DNA of 64,000 bases from Acetobacter aceti (GCF_002005445.1 NZ_CP014692.1:3616001-3680000), one strand, 5' to 3'. Positions 18,866 through 28,552 are shown, numbered from the stretch's first letter. A program made the numbers and translations. Notes: generated by a model from the sequence alone, not told the origin.

Positions 18866-19871
18866 CGGCTTCCGTGACCTTTCCGCGGAAAACGCGATAG
18901 GAATAGACCGTATAGGCCAGAATGATGGGGATCAGGATGGCCGTTCCCACAAGCTGGAAAGCCTGACTGGATGGCGGGGAAGAAACATCCCACAGGGTCA
19001 GGGACGGAGGAACCATATACGGGAAAATGGAAATCCCGAGACCGGTGAAGCACAGAAAAAACCACCCCAGCGCGCAGAGAAACGGCGTGACCGGATGTTC
19101 CTTCTGTAAACCGCGGACAAACAGGAACGCCAGAAGCACCACAAGCACGGGTACGGGCGCGACGAACAGGATGTTTGGCCAGTCAGTCCAACGTACGAGA
19201 TAGGGTGCGTGCAGCATCGGTGTCCACAGGCTGACGGCGATAATACCCACGAAAAGGCTGACTGCCAGACGTCGCGCCCAGTAACGGCAGTTGGCTTCCA
19301 GCACGCCTGTTGTGCGCCAGACCAGCCAGCAGGCGCCGAGTAGTGCATAGCCGCACATCACGGACAGCCCGCAAAGAATGCTGAAGGGTGTCAGCCAGTC
19401 CAGTGGACCTCCGTTGAAAGCGTCTTTCGTCACCGACACGCCCTGAATAACGCCGCCAAGAATCGCGCCCTGACAGAATGCGGCGGTCGCTGATCCCCCC
19501 ATGAACGCGATATCCCAAAGGCCCGCTCGGCCGGTCTCGCGTGTCATGATGCGGAATTCAAAAGCCACGCCACGAAAGATCAGCGCCAGAACCATCAGAA
19601 GAATTGGCAGATACAGCGCTGGCAGAAGGGTGGAGTACGCCCCGGGGAAGACGCCGTAAAGCGTCGCGCCGCCGAGGATCATCCACGTTTCGTTACCATC
19701 CCAGACGGGGGCGATGGTGTTCACCATGATATCCCGCCGTCCCCGATCACGTTCAACGGCGAACAGCATGCCGATCCCCAGATCGAAACCGTCCAGAATG
19801 ACGTAAATGAGAATTGCCACAGCAAGGATCACCGTCCAGATGACCGGTAGCCAGTAAGCTGCATCACTCAT
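18852..19871 (-). CDS. cioB: Cytochrome bd-type (cyanide-insensitive) quinol oxidase subunit II
   Basis: This is the second subunit of the membrane quinol oxidase that reduces O2 to water without pumping protons. It starts WLPVIWTVILAVAILIYVIL with DGFDLGIGMLF, the classic CydB opening, and has ENEW-type block DGNETWMILGGATLYGVFP. Eight or nine hydrophobic helices span 339 residues, the normal size. The gap to cioA is four bases. In acetic acid bacteria this oxidase supports growth under high oxygen flux and acid. Confidence 0.93.
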   Translation of the reverse strand: MSDAAYWLPVIWTVILAVAILIYVILDGFDLGIGMLFAVERDRGRRDIMVNTIAPVWDGNETWMILGGATLYGVFPGAYSTLLPALYLPILLMVLALIFRGVAFEFRIMTRETGRAGLWDIAFMGGSATAAFCQGAILGGVIQGVSVTKDAFNGGPLDWLTPFSILCGLSVMCGYALLGACWLVWRTTGVLEANCRYWARRLAVSLFVGIIAVSLWTPMLHAPYLVRWTDWPNILFVAPVPVLVVLLAFLFVRGLQKEHPVTPFLCALGWFFLCFTGLGISIFPYMVPPSLTLWDVSSPPSSQAFQLVGTAILIPIILAYTVYSYRVFRGKVTEADAYH

Positions 19872-19875
19872 TGTC

Positions 19876-21306
19876 TCAGGCTCCGTGGTCTGGAGAGGAA
19901 AGGACGGTTTCAGGATGGGACCGCGTGCCCAGAACCGAGGCTGCGTCCTGCTCGCTCAGATCATGCTCGCCTTCTTCCGGTTGGCGACCCAGCATACGGA
20001 GAAGGATGGCGATGCCGGAACCAAAGACGATGACATACACCACGACGAACGCCGTCATGGAGAGAGCCATGCTGGGCAGCATGATGGGGGAAACGCTGTC
20101 AGCCGTTCTGAGCAGGCCGTAAACAGTCCATGGCTGACGCCCGACTTCGGTTGTCACCCAGCCGCAGAGCAGGGCCAGAAAGCCTGAAGGCGCCATGACC
20201 ACCGCCAGCCGGTGCAGGAATGGACTTGTAAAAAGCCTGCCGCGCCAGCGCATGTAGAGAGACAGGAATCCCGTCGCGGCCATCAGCATGCCGAGCGCGA
20301 TCATGATACGGAAGCTGAAGAAGATGATCGGTGACGGGGGGCGCTGATCCGCCGGGAAGTCCTTCATCCCCGGCACTTTGCCGTCAAGGCTGTGCGTCAG
20401 GATCAGGGAGCCGGCGAAAGGGAGTTTGATGGCGTAATCAGTGTGTTCGGTTTTCATGTTCGGAATGCCGAACAGGATTTCCGGAGCGTGGCTTTCCGTC
20501 TCCCAATCGCCTTCCAGCGCTGCGATTTTGACTGGCTGATATTTCAGCGTATTCAGGCCGTGTGCGTCCCCGGCAAGAATCTGAAGCGGTGCGACGATGG
20601 TCGCCATCCACATGGCCATGGAGAACATGACCTTTACGGGCTGACTGATGGGCAGGCCTTTACGTTTGTCCCGCAGCATGTGCCAGGCGGCCGTGCCACC
20701 GATGATGAATGCGACGGACAGGAAAGCCGCCATTCCCATATGCACAAGACGATAGGGGAAGGAGGGATTGAAGACAATCGCCAGCCAGTCTTCCGGCATG
20801 AAGCGCCCGGTCGCAGGATCTATGCTGTAACCGGCGGGCGTCTGCATCCATGAGTTGGAGGCCAGAATCCATGTCATGGAGATCAGCGTTCCGACCGAGA
20901 CGCAGCAGGTTGCGGCGAAGTGCAGCCCGCGCCCGACCTTGTTCATGCCGAAGAGCATGACGCCGAGAAAACCGGCTTCCAGAAAGAAGGCCGTCATCAC
21001 TTCGTACGACAGCAGGACACCGGTAATCGGTCCGGCTTTTCGCGAGAACACGGACCAGTTGGTGCCGAATTCATAGGACATCACCAGTCCTGAAACGACG
21101 CCCATTCCGAACACGACGGAAAAGATCTTGATCCAGTAACGGTAGAGATCGAGGTAGACCTGTTTGTCCGTCCTGAGCCAGAGCCCTTCCAGAACAGCCA
21201 GATAGGCGGCCAGTCCGATGGAAAAAGCAGGAAAAACAATATGAACGCCTACGGTGAAGGCGAACTGAAAGCGGGCCAGAAGCAGTGCTGATGCCGCGGA
21301 GACCAT
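19876..21306 (-). CDS. cioA: Cytochrome bd-type (cyanide-insensitive) quinol oxidase subunit I
   Basis: This subunit carries haems b558, b595 and d. It opens LLLARFQFAFTVGVHIVFPAF, with the first haem-ligand His in VGVH. It has the GRQPW motif (TTEVGRQPWTVYGLLRT) and MTWILASNSWMQTPAG. At 476 residues with a short Q-loop it is of the CIO (cyanide-insensitive) rather than long-loop E. coli type. The ATG is preceded by AAAGGGCATCCG. It is first in the operon cioA-cioB-DUF2474. Confidence 0.93.
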   Translation of the reverse strand: MVSAASALLLARFQFAFTVGVHIVFPAFSIGLAAYLAVLEGLWLRTDKQVYLDLYRYWIKIFSVVFGMGVVSGLVMSYEFGTNWSVFSRKAGPITGVLLSYEVMTAFFLEAGFLGVMLFGMNKVGRGLHFAATCCVSVGTLISMTWILASNSWMQTPAGYSIDPATGRFMPEDWLAIVFNPSFPYRLVHMGMAAFLSVAFIIGGTAAWHMLRDKRKGLPISQPVKVMFSMAMWMATIVAPLQILAGDAHGLNTLKYQPVKIAALEGDWETESHAPEILFGIPNMKTEHTDYAIKLPFAGSLILTHSLDGKVPGMKDFPADQRPPSPIIFFSFRIMIALGMLMAATGFLSLYMRWRGRLFTSPFLHRLAVVMAPSGFLALLCGWVTTEVGRQPWTVYGLLRTADSVSPIMLPSMALSMTAFVVVYVIVFGSGIAILLRMLGRQPEEGEHDLSEQDAASVLGTRSHPETVLSSPDHGA

Positions 21307-21685
21307 CGGATGCCCTTTAAAGTGTCGTCAGAAGGTAATTCGTTTCACAACGTAGGACAGCAAAGAGAAGTTGCAAAAGAAAATTTGTGTCAGTGCAGGA
21401 GGGGATTCGGGAAAGTATAATTGATATCATCCAAATAATGTCTTTGATGCGACTGTCATGGTGTGCCTGCGTGCCGTTTCAGGAACAGGTGTGTCAGAAA
21501 CAGGTCATCTTGTGACAGTAAAAGCTCTTGGTGAAGCTTTTTTCAAAAAGCTTCATGGAATATCCTATTGTTTGAAAATAAAAATCTCGATTAAAACGTC
21601 TGAATTGTTTGAAAGGAATTTCATGAGAGACTTTTCAGGGCAGACATCCTGGAACGAATGCTTCGTCCTTTCATAACGGCCCGGT
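21307..21685. other. Intergenic region between cioA and the gluconolactonase-like gene
   Basis: No gene is supported. It must hold the cioA promoter on its left side. One full copy of the palindromic repeat lies at 21521-21554, downstream of the minus-strand gene ending at 21686. Confidence 0.6.
21521..21554. repeat. Dispersed palindromic repeat, full copy
   Basis: aaagctcttggtgaagcttt then tttcaaaaagcttc: inverted arms GAAGCTTTTT / AAAAAGCTTC with a TTGGT flank. The same unit occurs at 46768 and 62181. Confidence 0.75.
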
Positions 21686-22876
21686 TCAGGATAGTCCGGC
21701 CCCCTGTGTTTCAAGAAGAAGGCGGAACATCTGTGAGCCGCAGCACATGTAAAGCTCGTTACGTTTTGGGCCACCAAAAGTGAGGTTGGAACACCCGAAT
21801 GGCAGACGGATCCGTCCGATCAGTTTTCCGGTCGGACTGTAGCAGAGCACGCCGGCCAGCCCGAAGGGACCGGAGGCTCCACACCACAGATTACCGAACA
21901 CATCTGTGCGGATGCCATCAGGGATCATATTGTGGTTTTCAAGCATGAAGGGACAGAAAATACGCCGGTTCTGCGGATGCCCATTGATCATGTCGAACGC
22001 ATAGATCACGTGCTGTGGACCGCGTGTGTCATGCGTGGGAGGCGGCAGGGTGCCTGTTGCATAGAAAATTTTCTGATCCGGTGAGAAACACAGACCATTT
22101 GGGGTAGGGACGTCTTCTGGGGACAGAACGGCTTCGATCGTGCCGTTCTGTCCGTCGACCCGAAAAATATGAACGGCCTGCCTGGCGTGACCGGCGAACT
22201 GAACCGGCAGTTCAGTGCCGAGAGTCCAGCGTAATTTCCCGGTCGGATTGGCGCCGTTGCCGGGTGAGTCAGGATGCCCTTCGATCAGGGTGTCGCCATA
22301 GGCCGGGTCGGTAAACCATATGCTGTTGTCAGATGGATTTACGATGACATCATTGGGAGAGTTGAGCGGCTTTCCATTGAATGAGTCCGCAATAACGCTA
22401 CAGCTTCCGTCATGTTCCCAGCGGATGACGCGACGCATATCATGTTCGCAACTGATGATGCGCCCCTGCGTATCGAGGGTATTGCCATTGCTGTGATAGC
22501 TTTCCTGTCGAAAAACGGACAGTGAGCCTTCTCCTGCGCCAGCGGGAGGGATCAGACGATATTGCTGGCTGCGGATGGTGTCGCTGAGCAGAAGAATGCG
22601 CGCTTCACCAAGCCAGGCCGGTCCTTCCAGCCAGCCGCCGCCTGTCAGCACGCGCTGTATGGGCGTGTTGGGAAACAGGAGATCCCGGAAAGATGGATCA
22701 AGGCTTATGATGTCGGGGTCGGGAAGATAACCGGTCGGTGCCTGAGAATCCCATGAGCGGGGTGGGGCAGACAGGGTTGATGGTGGTTCAGGCTGTGTTG
22801 CCGCCTTCGCAGGTGATGCTGCAATCATACTGAGGCCGGTGGCAAGAAATGCGCGTCGTCCAGCCAGTGGCGGCAT
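21686..22876 (-). CDS. SMP-30/gluconolactonase-family secreted enzyme
   Basis: This is a six-bladed beta-propeller hydrolase, likely a sugar lactonase acting on products of periplasmic glucose oxidation. A twin-arginine-like signal (GRRAFLATGLSMIAASPAKAA) indicates export. Family motifs are LTGGGWLEGPAWLGEARILL (metal-binding Glu), NGNTLDTQGR, NSPNDVIVNPSDNSIWFTDP, TPNGLCFSPDQKIFYATGT and IPDGIRTDVFGNLW. The Glu, Asn and Asp metal ligands are retained. The length, 396 residues, includes an extended N-terminus. It is monocistronic. Confidence 0.85.
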   Translation of the reverse strand: MPPLAGRRAFLATGLSMIAASPAKAATQPEPPSTLSAPPRSWDSQAPTGYLPDPDIISLDPSFRDLLFPNTPIQRVLTGGGWLEGPAWLGEARILLLSDTIRSQQYRLIPPAGAGEGSLSVFRQESYHSNGNTLDTQGRIISCEHDMRRVIRWEHDGSCSVIADSFNGKPLNSPNDVIVNPSDNSIWFTDPAYGDTLIEGHPDSPGNGANPTGKLRWTLGTELPVQFAGHARQAVHIFRVDGQNGTIEAVLSPEDVPTPNGLCFSPDQKIFYATGTLPPPTHDTRGPQHVIYAFDMINGHPQNRRIFCPFMLENHNMIPDGIRTDVFGNLWCGASGPFGLAGVLCYSPTGKLIGRIRLPFGCSNLTFGGPKRNELYMCCGSQMFRLLLETQGAGLS

Positions 22877-23080
22877 GGTGGAGAGTCTCCCGATTGCGTC
22901 TTCGTCAGGTGGCAGATTGCGGTGTGGGGGGCCTGATAGCTGGTCCCGGCTCAGTATGGTTCAAAACATCAGAAATTTACAGACCAATACATCTTGTCTT
23001 TTCAATATTTACAGCCCCAGCCTCTTATAACGATACGACCATGCCACGCTGGGATGCGGTGGAATCAAAGAGAAGAACCT

Positions 23081-23827
23081 ATGAAAACTGATGAAATTCT
23101 CTCTGAGCTGGCGCCGCAGGGTGTCATCAGGACAGCGATCAATCTCGGCAATCCCGTTCTCGCATCCCGTGATGCGACGACAGGAGAACTTGCTGGCGTG
23201 TCGGTCGATCTGGCCCGGGAAGTCGGGCGAAGACTGAATGTGGCGATTGATTTCAGATCCTTTGACGCGGCAGGCAAGGTGACGGACGCTGTCTCGTCCG
23301 GGGAACTGGATATGATGTTTCTGGCTGTGGATCCGGTGAGGGCTGCCGAAATTCTCTTTACAGCACCTTATGTTGTGATCGAAGGCACGTATCTTGTCCG
23401 TGAGGATGCGCCCTACCGGACCATTGAGGATATGGACCGCGCCGGTGTTCATATCGCCGTGGGGAAAGGGGCTGCCTATGACCTCTTTCTGACGCGCCAT
23501 CTGAAGCAGGCATCTCTTGAACGAGCGGCAACATCCCCGGACGCCATTGCCCTTTTTGCCACTCGACAACTGGATGCCGCAGCCGGTGTCCGTCAGCCTC
23601 TGACGGTTTATGCTGCGGAAAATCCGGGGTATCGGGTGCTTCCCGGACGTTTTACGGCGATCGAGCAGGGAATGGGTGTTCCGAAAGGACGGGAAATCGC
23701 CCGAGCCTGGTTGCAGGACTTTATTGAAGATGTGAAAGCGAGTGGACTGATCAGAAAATTGCTGAATGCGCATGGCCAGAGTGCGGCCAGTGTCGCGCCT
23801 CCGTCGGCCGGGTGGCCCACTTTCTGA
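23081..23827 (+). CDS. Family 3 solute-binding domain protein without an export signal
   Basis: The fold is that of periplasmic amino-acid-binding proteins (SBP_bac_3): GVIRTAINLGNPVLASRD, LAGVSVDLAREVGRRLNV, DMMFLAVDPVRAAEILFTAP and HIAVGKGAAYDLFLTR. The ATG at MKTDEILSELAPQ follows AAGAGAAGAACCT. The protein starts directly with the mature domain: there is no hydrophobic signal or lipobox. No permease or ATPase gene adjoins it. It may be a cytoplasmic ligand binder or a signal-less homologue. In-frame extension upstream gives no signal peptide either. Confidence 0.75.
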   Translation: MKTDEILSELAPQGVIRTAINLGNPVLASRDATTGELAGVSVDLAREVGRRLNVAIDFRSFDAAGKVTDAVSSGELDMMFLAVDPVRAAEILFTAPYVVIEGTYLVREDAPYRTIEDMDRAGVHIAVGKGAAYDLFLTRHLKQASLERAATSPDAIALFATRQLDAAAGVRQPLTVYAAENPGYRVLPGRFTAIEQGMGVPKGREIARAWLQDFIEDVKASGLIRKLLNAHGQSAASVAPPSAGWPTF

Positions 23828-23930
23828 CGCGAGTGGGTATAAATGAAGCCGGACGCTTTAATTGTATTGTTAATATATTGTTTTTATTTGTAAAGTGCGA
23901 TTTTGAGCGTCGTCTTTAATCCAGCAGGCG

Positions 23931-24563
23931 TCACGCACAGTTTCCGAGCAAGACGGGCTTGTCATCCGGTTGCCAGGGATTGAAACGATGCATGACCAGT
24001 TCAAAGAGATGTGAAGATGTGAAATTCTTTAGCCATTTCTGTAAGCGGGGAATGTCCTGCGCCGCAAACCATGCGGAATCTGTCGCGGAAAACTGACGGA
24101 TAAAAGGGGCGATGGCTGCGTCTGTAAGGCCGAAGACTTTCCCGTTCAGAAAGGGCGAAATTTCCAGCCTCGCTTCAAGGTCAAAGAGAATTTTCAATGC
24201 CTCATGTCGATGATGATGGGGGTCGCTCTGATGGCGTGTGGCGTATTTATAAAGATCGAGATGGTGCTTGAAGAGCGTGTCATTTCGCTCGATCAGATCG
24301 TAATGGGTGTTTTCGAGCCAGCGTCCGGGATCGGAGTGGGATAATGCCCACCTCATGATGTCCAGACTTTCATCAATCACACGGTCATCAGATAAAACGA
24401 GAACGGGAACCGTGCCTTTTGGTGACACGTTCAGCATTGCCTCTGGTTTGGCTGATAGTTTGATTTCCCGGCACTCACAGTCAGTCTGGCTGGAGAGCAA
24501 GGCGAGGCGCGCACGCATTGCATAAGGGCAGCGTCGGAACGTGTAGAGAACCGGCGATGTCAT
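23931..24563 (-). CDS. Glutathione S-transferase family protein
   Basis: The N-terminal thioredoxin-like domain has YTFRRCPYAMRARLALL, where the CPY motif resembles glutaredoxin-2/omega GSTs with a catalytic Cys. KGTVPVLVLSDDRVIDES follows (cis-Pro and glutathione-binding Glu-Ser). The C-terminal all-helical domain has the GLTDAAIAPFIRQF motif, which gives the conserved Asp. The length is 210 residues. Probable role: glutathione-dependent reduction or detoxification in the cytoplasm. No partner gene. Confidence 0.88.
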   Translation of the reverse strand: MTSPVLYTFRRCPYAMRARLALLSSQTDCECREIKLSAKPEAMLNVSPKGTVPVLVLSDDRVIDESLDIMRWALSHSDPGRWLENTHYDLIERNDTLFKHHLDLYKYATRHQSDPHHHRHEALKILFDLEARLEISPFLNGKVFGLTDAAIAPFIRQFSATDSAWFAAQDIPRLQKWLKNFTSSHLFELVMHRFNPWQPDDKPVLLGNCA

Positions 24564-24886
24564 TTTCGTATATGCGCAGATGGCTGGAGCGGAGAAAACA
24601 GATTAAACGTTTCATGATCTGATATGGAAACGGATCATATAAAGTAGAACGGCAAATGGCCACTCAAAATTTTCCAGAAAGCTACGTATGAATTGCTAAA
24701 GGGAATTTGATCAATATTTTTAAAAATCTTTACATAATAAGATTATTTTAAATGTTAATCTGGTTTTTATGGGCTGTGTCCCAAACACTATTAAAGGGGC
24801 TCAATCCCCTTGCCCTGGCCTGTGTTCAACCGGAATGAAGGAGGATGAGAGCTTTCCCTGTTACCGTAATGTGAGTAGGCAGGCAT
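24564..24886. other. Gene-free AT-rich stretch
   Basis: Strongly AT-rich between 24680 and 24770. A small stem AAGGGG...CCCCTT lies near 24796-24812. No gene is seen. Confidence 0.5.
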
Positions 24887-24913
24887 AAAAAAAGCCGTCC
24901 TGACGGACGGCTT
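24887..24913 (-). terminator. Terminator of the cold-shock gene
   Basis: On the minus strand, AAGCCGTCC / GGACGGCTT is followed by a run of seven T. It sits 28 bases past the csp stop. Confidence 0.9.
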
Positions 24914-24940
24914 CCAGACGGCATTACTGCCAGTCTTTAA

Positions 24941-25147
24941 TCACGCAGCCTTAAGGTTGACTGCGGATTTCTTGCCATTACGGCCAGCTTCGATTTCGTA
25001 GGAAATCTGCTGTCCTTCATTAAGCGAAGCCATGCCGGCGCGCTCAAGGGCTGTAATGTGGACGAATACATCCGGAGAGCCGTCCTCCGGCTGAATGAAT
25101 CCAAAACCTTTTGTAGAATTAAACCACTTTACGGTGCCTGTTGTCAT
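24941..25147 (-). CDS. cspA: Cold-shock protein, CspA family
   Basis: This is a single-stranded nucleic-acid-binding RNA chaperone of 68 residues. The RNP1 motif KGFGFIQP and RNP2 motif DVFVHITA are intact, starting [20 protein letters not shown] lies eight bases before the ATG. A long leader with no other gene lies upstream, as is common for csp mRNAs whose 5' UTR controls translation. Confidence 0.95.
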   Translation of the reverse strand: MTTGTVKWFNSTKGFGFIQPEDGSPDVFVHITALERAGMASLNEGQQISYEIEAGRNGKKSAVNLKAA

Positions 25148-25635
25148 AACTAGGCTCCTTTTTAACATGGTGGTCGCGCACAGAACACGTGCACAATCGT
25201 AACTTCCAACGGGACAGACTGATACAACGTGCATCAGCGACCCTCATATAGAGCATCCACCGAAACGGTTATTCACATAGTGAAGAGGAGAAATCAAGAA
25301 AAATAATTATATTTTGTCAGGATCATAAAATAATCAATGTGACGGAATGTATTCCTCCTGTGAAATGACAATTTTATTTTCAGATAATATTTTTCAGTAT
25401 AAAGATTTAAGCATGAGAGCGGCCGGAAACGGGGAGGGGCGACCTTTCACCGAAAAAGCGTAATGGATCCTGATCTCCTGCGACTCCCACACAGGTCGGA
25501 TCGTTGATCATCATAAAGCAGCAGATTAACTCCGCCATCGACTGACAGGGTATTCCTGCTCTTGAACCGGAGCCTTGGGGAGGCCATTTTCACCCGCAGA
25601 TCATTTGATCCGGAATTGTTTGCAGGAGACCCACC
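25148..25635. other. Leader/promoter region of cspA and gene-free stretch
   Basis: Bases 25148-25420 form the upstream region of csp and are notably AT-rich around 25290-25410. The rest leads to the small plus-strand gene at 25636. No RNA family is recognised. Confidence 0.5.
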
Positions 25636-25854
25636 ATGTCCTACGCGCTGCTTGATGCCGCCCGTGTCGCCAAAGCCGCCAAGACGTCACTTGATGTTCT
25701 CAAGGCCGTCAATGAGTCCTCGGAAGCGCATCAGCGCAAAACCATCATGGTGGAGCGTATCGCGGCCCTTGCTCACGCTGCTTCGGAATCGCCGAAAAAC
25801 GACGGGGTGACGCTGACGTCGGAAGAGTTCTGGCTGATCAGCCTCAACTGGTAG
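25636..25854 (+). CDS. Conserved-looking small hypothetical protein
   Basis: A 72-residue soluble, helical protein (MSYALLDAARVAKAAKTSLD...EEFWLISLNW). GGAG lies six to ten bases before the ATG. No membrane segment or known motif is seen. It is followed after 33 bases by the PEBP gene, so the two may be cotranscribed. Function unknown. Confidence 0.65.
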   Translation: MSYALLDAARVAKAAKTSLDVLKAVNESSEAHQRKTIMVERIAALAHAASESPKNDGVTLTSEEFWLISLNW

Positions 25855-25887
25855 TCGAAACAGACCCTACGGCAAGGAGCCCATCCC

Positions 25888-26388
25888 ATGGTGTTCACAT
25901 TGACAAGCCCGGCTTTCGGCAATGGCGCAGTGATGCCTCAGGCGCAGGTCTATTCCGGAATGGGGCAGACGGGGGGCAATCTGTCTCCTCCGTTGCAATG
26001 GGAAGGCGCTCCGGCCGAAACCAAGAGTTTTGTCGTCACGCTCTATGATCCTGACGCTCCCACGGGCTCAGGCTGGTGGCACTGGGTAGTCGCCAATATT
26101 CCGGCGGATGTGACCTCGCTTGTCGAAGGCGCGGGTTCAGGTCAAGGGGGGCTTCCGGAAGGCGCGCTCGAAGTGCGGACCGATTTTGGTGTCCCGGGCT
26201 ATGGTGGAGCAGCGCCTCCTCCGGGACACATGCACCGCTATGTGTTTACCGTCACGGCTCTGGATGTTCCGCTTCTGGATGTGACCGTCGACTCCAGCCC
26301 CGCTCTTGTCGGATTTATGGTGCATCATCACCGTCTGGCATCGGCCCGTCTCACCGTCATTTACGGTTCGGGTGCAAAAACCTCATAA
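25888..26388 (+). CDS. YbhB/YbcL-type PEBP family protein (Raf-kinase-inhibitor-like)
   Basis: It belongs to the phosphatidylethanolamine-binding-protein fold. It contains GGNLSPPLQWEGAPAETKSF, the anion-pocket motif DPDAPTGSGWWHWVVANIP, and PPPGHMHRYVFTVTALD. At 166 residues it is the length of E. coli YbhB. There is no signal peptide. The physiological ligand in bacteria is unknown. Confidence 0.9.
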   Translation: MVFTLTSPAFGNGAVMPQAQVYSGMGQTGGNLSPPLQWEGAPAETKSFVVTLYDPDAPTGSGWWHWVVANIPADVTSLVEGAGSGQGGLPEGALEVRTDFGVPGYGGAAPPPGHMHRYVFTVTALDVPLLDVTVDSSPALVGFMVHHHRLASARLTVIYGSGAKTS

Positions 26389-26505
26389 TTCCGTGCTACT
26401 CATATAGTGAAATGAAGCACTGGAGCGGGGTTGTTGTTTTTGCGCCCTGTTCCCACCTTAAACAGAGGGTAAGTTCGGTCGGAACGGCCATGAGGAAGCA
26501 AGCAG

Positions 26506-27276
26506 ATGAATAACCAGGAACGCGATCTGATATCCAAATTCATTGCTCGTGTCGGAGGAGCGCCACAGACTGCTGCGGGGAGCGTACCCTCCACCAGTCC
26601 TTCCCTGCCGCCGATCGATCCCGAAGCGGATTCATTCATCGCCGAGAATTTCCAGAAATATCCGGAAGCCCGTTACCGCATCACGCAGATGGCTGTGGTG
26701 CAGGAAGCCGCGCTTGTTGAATCCCAGAACCGAATTCGTGAACTGCAGTTCCAGCTTCAGCAGGCGCAGCAGGCTGTGCAGCAGGCCCAGCAGTCGAAAG
26801 GCAGTTCGGGTGGTTTCCTTGGAGGACTGTTCGGGGGCGGACAGCAGCGTCCGCAGCAGGCGCCTCCTCCGGGATGGGGTGGTCAGCAGGGTTACGCTCC
26901 ACAGCCGCAGATGCAGCCCATGCCGCCGGGATTCCAGCCCGGCATGTTCCGGCAGGGCGGCTCAGGTTTTCTGGGTTCAGCCCTGACAACCGCCGCAGGT
27001 GTTGCAGGCGGCATGATGGCGGCCAATGCGCTTGAAGGCCTGTTCAGCGATCATCACGGTGGCGGAGAGGCAGCCGGCGGCTGGGGTGCTCCCGACCAGA
27101 CGGTGGTCAACAACTACTATGGTGACTCGGCTGGTGCGGGTGGGGCTGCCGACCCGTTTGCGGGAGCGGGCACCACTGCGGATCCGGGCTTTGATGTCGG
27201 AGGAAACGACGGTGGCAATGATGGCTGGGGTGGTGGTGGAGACGACTGGGGCGGCGGAGACGATCAGTCGTTCTGA
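26506..27276 (+). CDS. DUF2076 family protein
   Basis: The N-terminal helical part begins MNNQERDLISKFIARV and has DPEADSFIAENFQKYPEARY and ITQMAVVQEAALVESQNRI. A coiled coil rich in Gln (QLQQAQQAVQQAQQ) follows, then GGFLGGLFGGGQQRPQQ. A Gly/Ala-rich segment (FLGSALTTAAGVAGGMMAAN) resembles a membrane-active helix, and the tail is rich in Gly and Asp. This layout is typical of DUF2076, whose role is unknown. No partner genes. Confidence 0.85.
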   Translation: MNNQERDLISKFIARVGGAPQTAAGSVPSTSPSLPPIDPEADSFIAENFQKYPEARYRITQMAVVQEAALVESQNRIRELQFQLQQAQQAVQQAQQSKGSSGGFLGGLFGGGQQRPQQAPPPGWGGQQGYAPQPQMQPMPPGFQPGMFRQGGSGFLGSALTTAAGVAGGMMAANALEGLFSDHHGGGEAAGGWGAPDQTVVNNYYGDSAGAGGAADPFAGAGTTADPGFDVGGNDGGNDGWGGGGDDWGGGDDQSF

Positions 27277-27715
27277 TTGATCCCCTCAGTATTTTGGTTT
27301 CTCCCCTCGCGGGCTTCGCTCTCGCTGTCCGTTACCTGCGCCCGGTCTTCTTGTGTGAGGGCCGGGGCGTTTTCTGGTGGGCCCGGTAGTCCGCCGCCGC
27401 CTCACCCCCCGCTTCCTGCTCAAAGGGCCTATATTTGTGACTTTGCTGCAACAGGCTGCGGAAAGCGCCCTGCAAGGAAAGCAGGCCCTCAACTTATCTC
27501 GCTGTTTCACGTTCATAACCCCTGAAACCGGCTGCGTCACGGCAGGGAAGCAAGGGGTGCGGGCCATCCATGACAATGGCGACTGATTGCATCCGGACGA
27601 CGACGTGTTAGACAGGACGGCAGATAGACATTCACAGAAGCATAATATGTTTGTCCTGCTGGCTGGCCTTGCGGCCCGGCGGAGGGCTGACGGGGCAACG
27701 GAGAGACTGACGGGC
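27277..27715. other. Gene-free stretch upstream of mlaA
   Basis: Short frames on both strands lack coherent protein features. It is likely the mlaA promoter region. If mlaA starts at an upstream codon (27587 or 27647) this stretch shortens. Confidence 0.5.
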
Positions 27716-28552
27716 ATGGGCTCAGCGAAGGAAGACCTGCATCTGGAAACCTTTTCCAGCACTTCGGGCCATGCGGTGAAAACCCGCGTCCGCGCTTTCC
27801 GTAACGGCACACTCGTGCTCGGAAGTCTGGTTCTTGCCGGCTGTTCATCCATGGTGGCCCCGAAGCCGACAGATCCTGACGCCCTCGCCGACTACCAGGA
27901 AGCGAACGACAAGTATGAACCGTTGAACAGGAAGATGTACAATCTTTCGGTAACGGTGGATAAATACTCCATGCGGCCGGTCGCCAAGGCTTATGTCTGG
28001 GCCGTGCCGGTTCCCGTCCGCAAATCGCTCGGGAACATGGTGCAGACCATGAACGAGCCCGTGGTGTTCTTCAATGACGTTGGCGCAGGCAAGTCGCGCC
28101 GCGCTGGTGACGCGTTTGTCCGCTGGTGTATCAACATGGTGGCCGGTGTCGGCGGCTTCATTGATGTGGCGAAATACGCGGGTTATCCGCACCATGATAA
28201 TGACGGCGGCCTGACCCTTGCTACATGGGGCATTCCATCCGGTCCCTACCTTTTCCTGCCCATGATGGGGCCGTCCACCTTTCGTGACGGCATCGGATAT
28301 GGACTGGATCAGGGGCTTTCACCGTGGAACTATGTTCCGCGCGGCTATGGTCTTCTGACCTTCAACTGGGCCTATAATATCATGGGCATCATAAACACCC
28401 GGGCCAACCATCTCGATGATCTGGACCAGGTTCAGCGGGATGCGCTTGATCCGTATGCAACCATTCGAAGCGCTTACCAGCAGCAGCGCAAGGCCATGGC
28501 GGAGGCCATAAAGAATGACAATCGGGCGACTGTTCCCGATTGGTATAATTGA
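27716..28552 (+). CDS. mlaA: MlaA (VacJ) family outer-membrane lipoprotein
   Basis: MlaA removes mislocalised phospholipids from the outer leaflet of the outer membrane. A lipobox LVLAGC lies at the end of a hydrophobic N-terminus (RNGTLVLGSLVLAGCSS). The MlaA core is clear: DKYEPLNRKMYNLSVTVDKY, PVRKSLGNMVQTMNEPVVFF, DNDGGLTLATWGIPSGPYLF and PMMGPSTFRDGIGYGLD. The start is uncertain, since several in-frame codons precede the lipobox; 27716 gives 278 residues. mlaC follows after 45 bases. The mlaFED transporter genes are not in the window. Confidence 0.9.
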   Translation: MGSAKEDLHLETFSSTSGHAVKTRVRAFRNGTLVLGSLVLAGCSSMVAPKPTDPDALADYQEANDKYEPLNRKMYNLSVTVDKYSMRPVAKAYVWAVPVPVRKSLGNMVQTMNEPVVFFNDVGAGKSRRAGDAFVRWCINMVAGVGGFIDVAKYAGYPHHDNDGGLTLATWGIPSGPYLFLPMMGPSTFRDGIGYGLDQGLSPWNYVPRGYGLLTFNWAYNIMGIINTRANHLDDLDQVQRDALDPYATIRSAYQQQRKAMAEAIKNDNRATVPDWYN

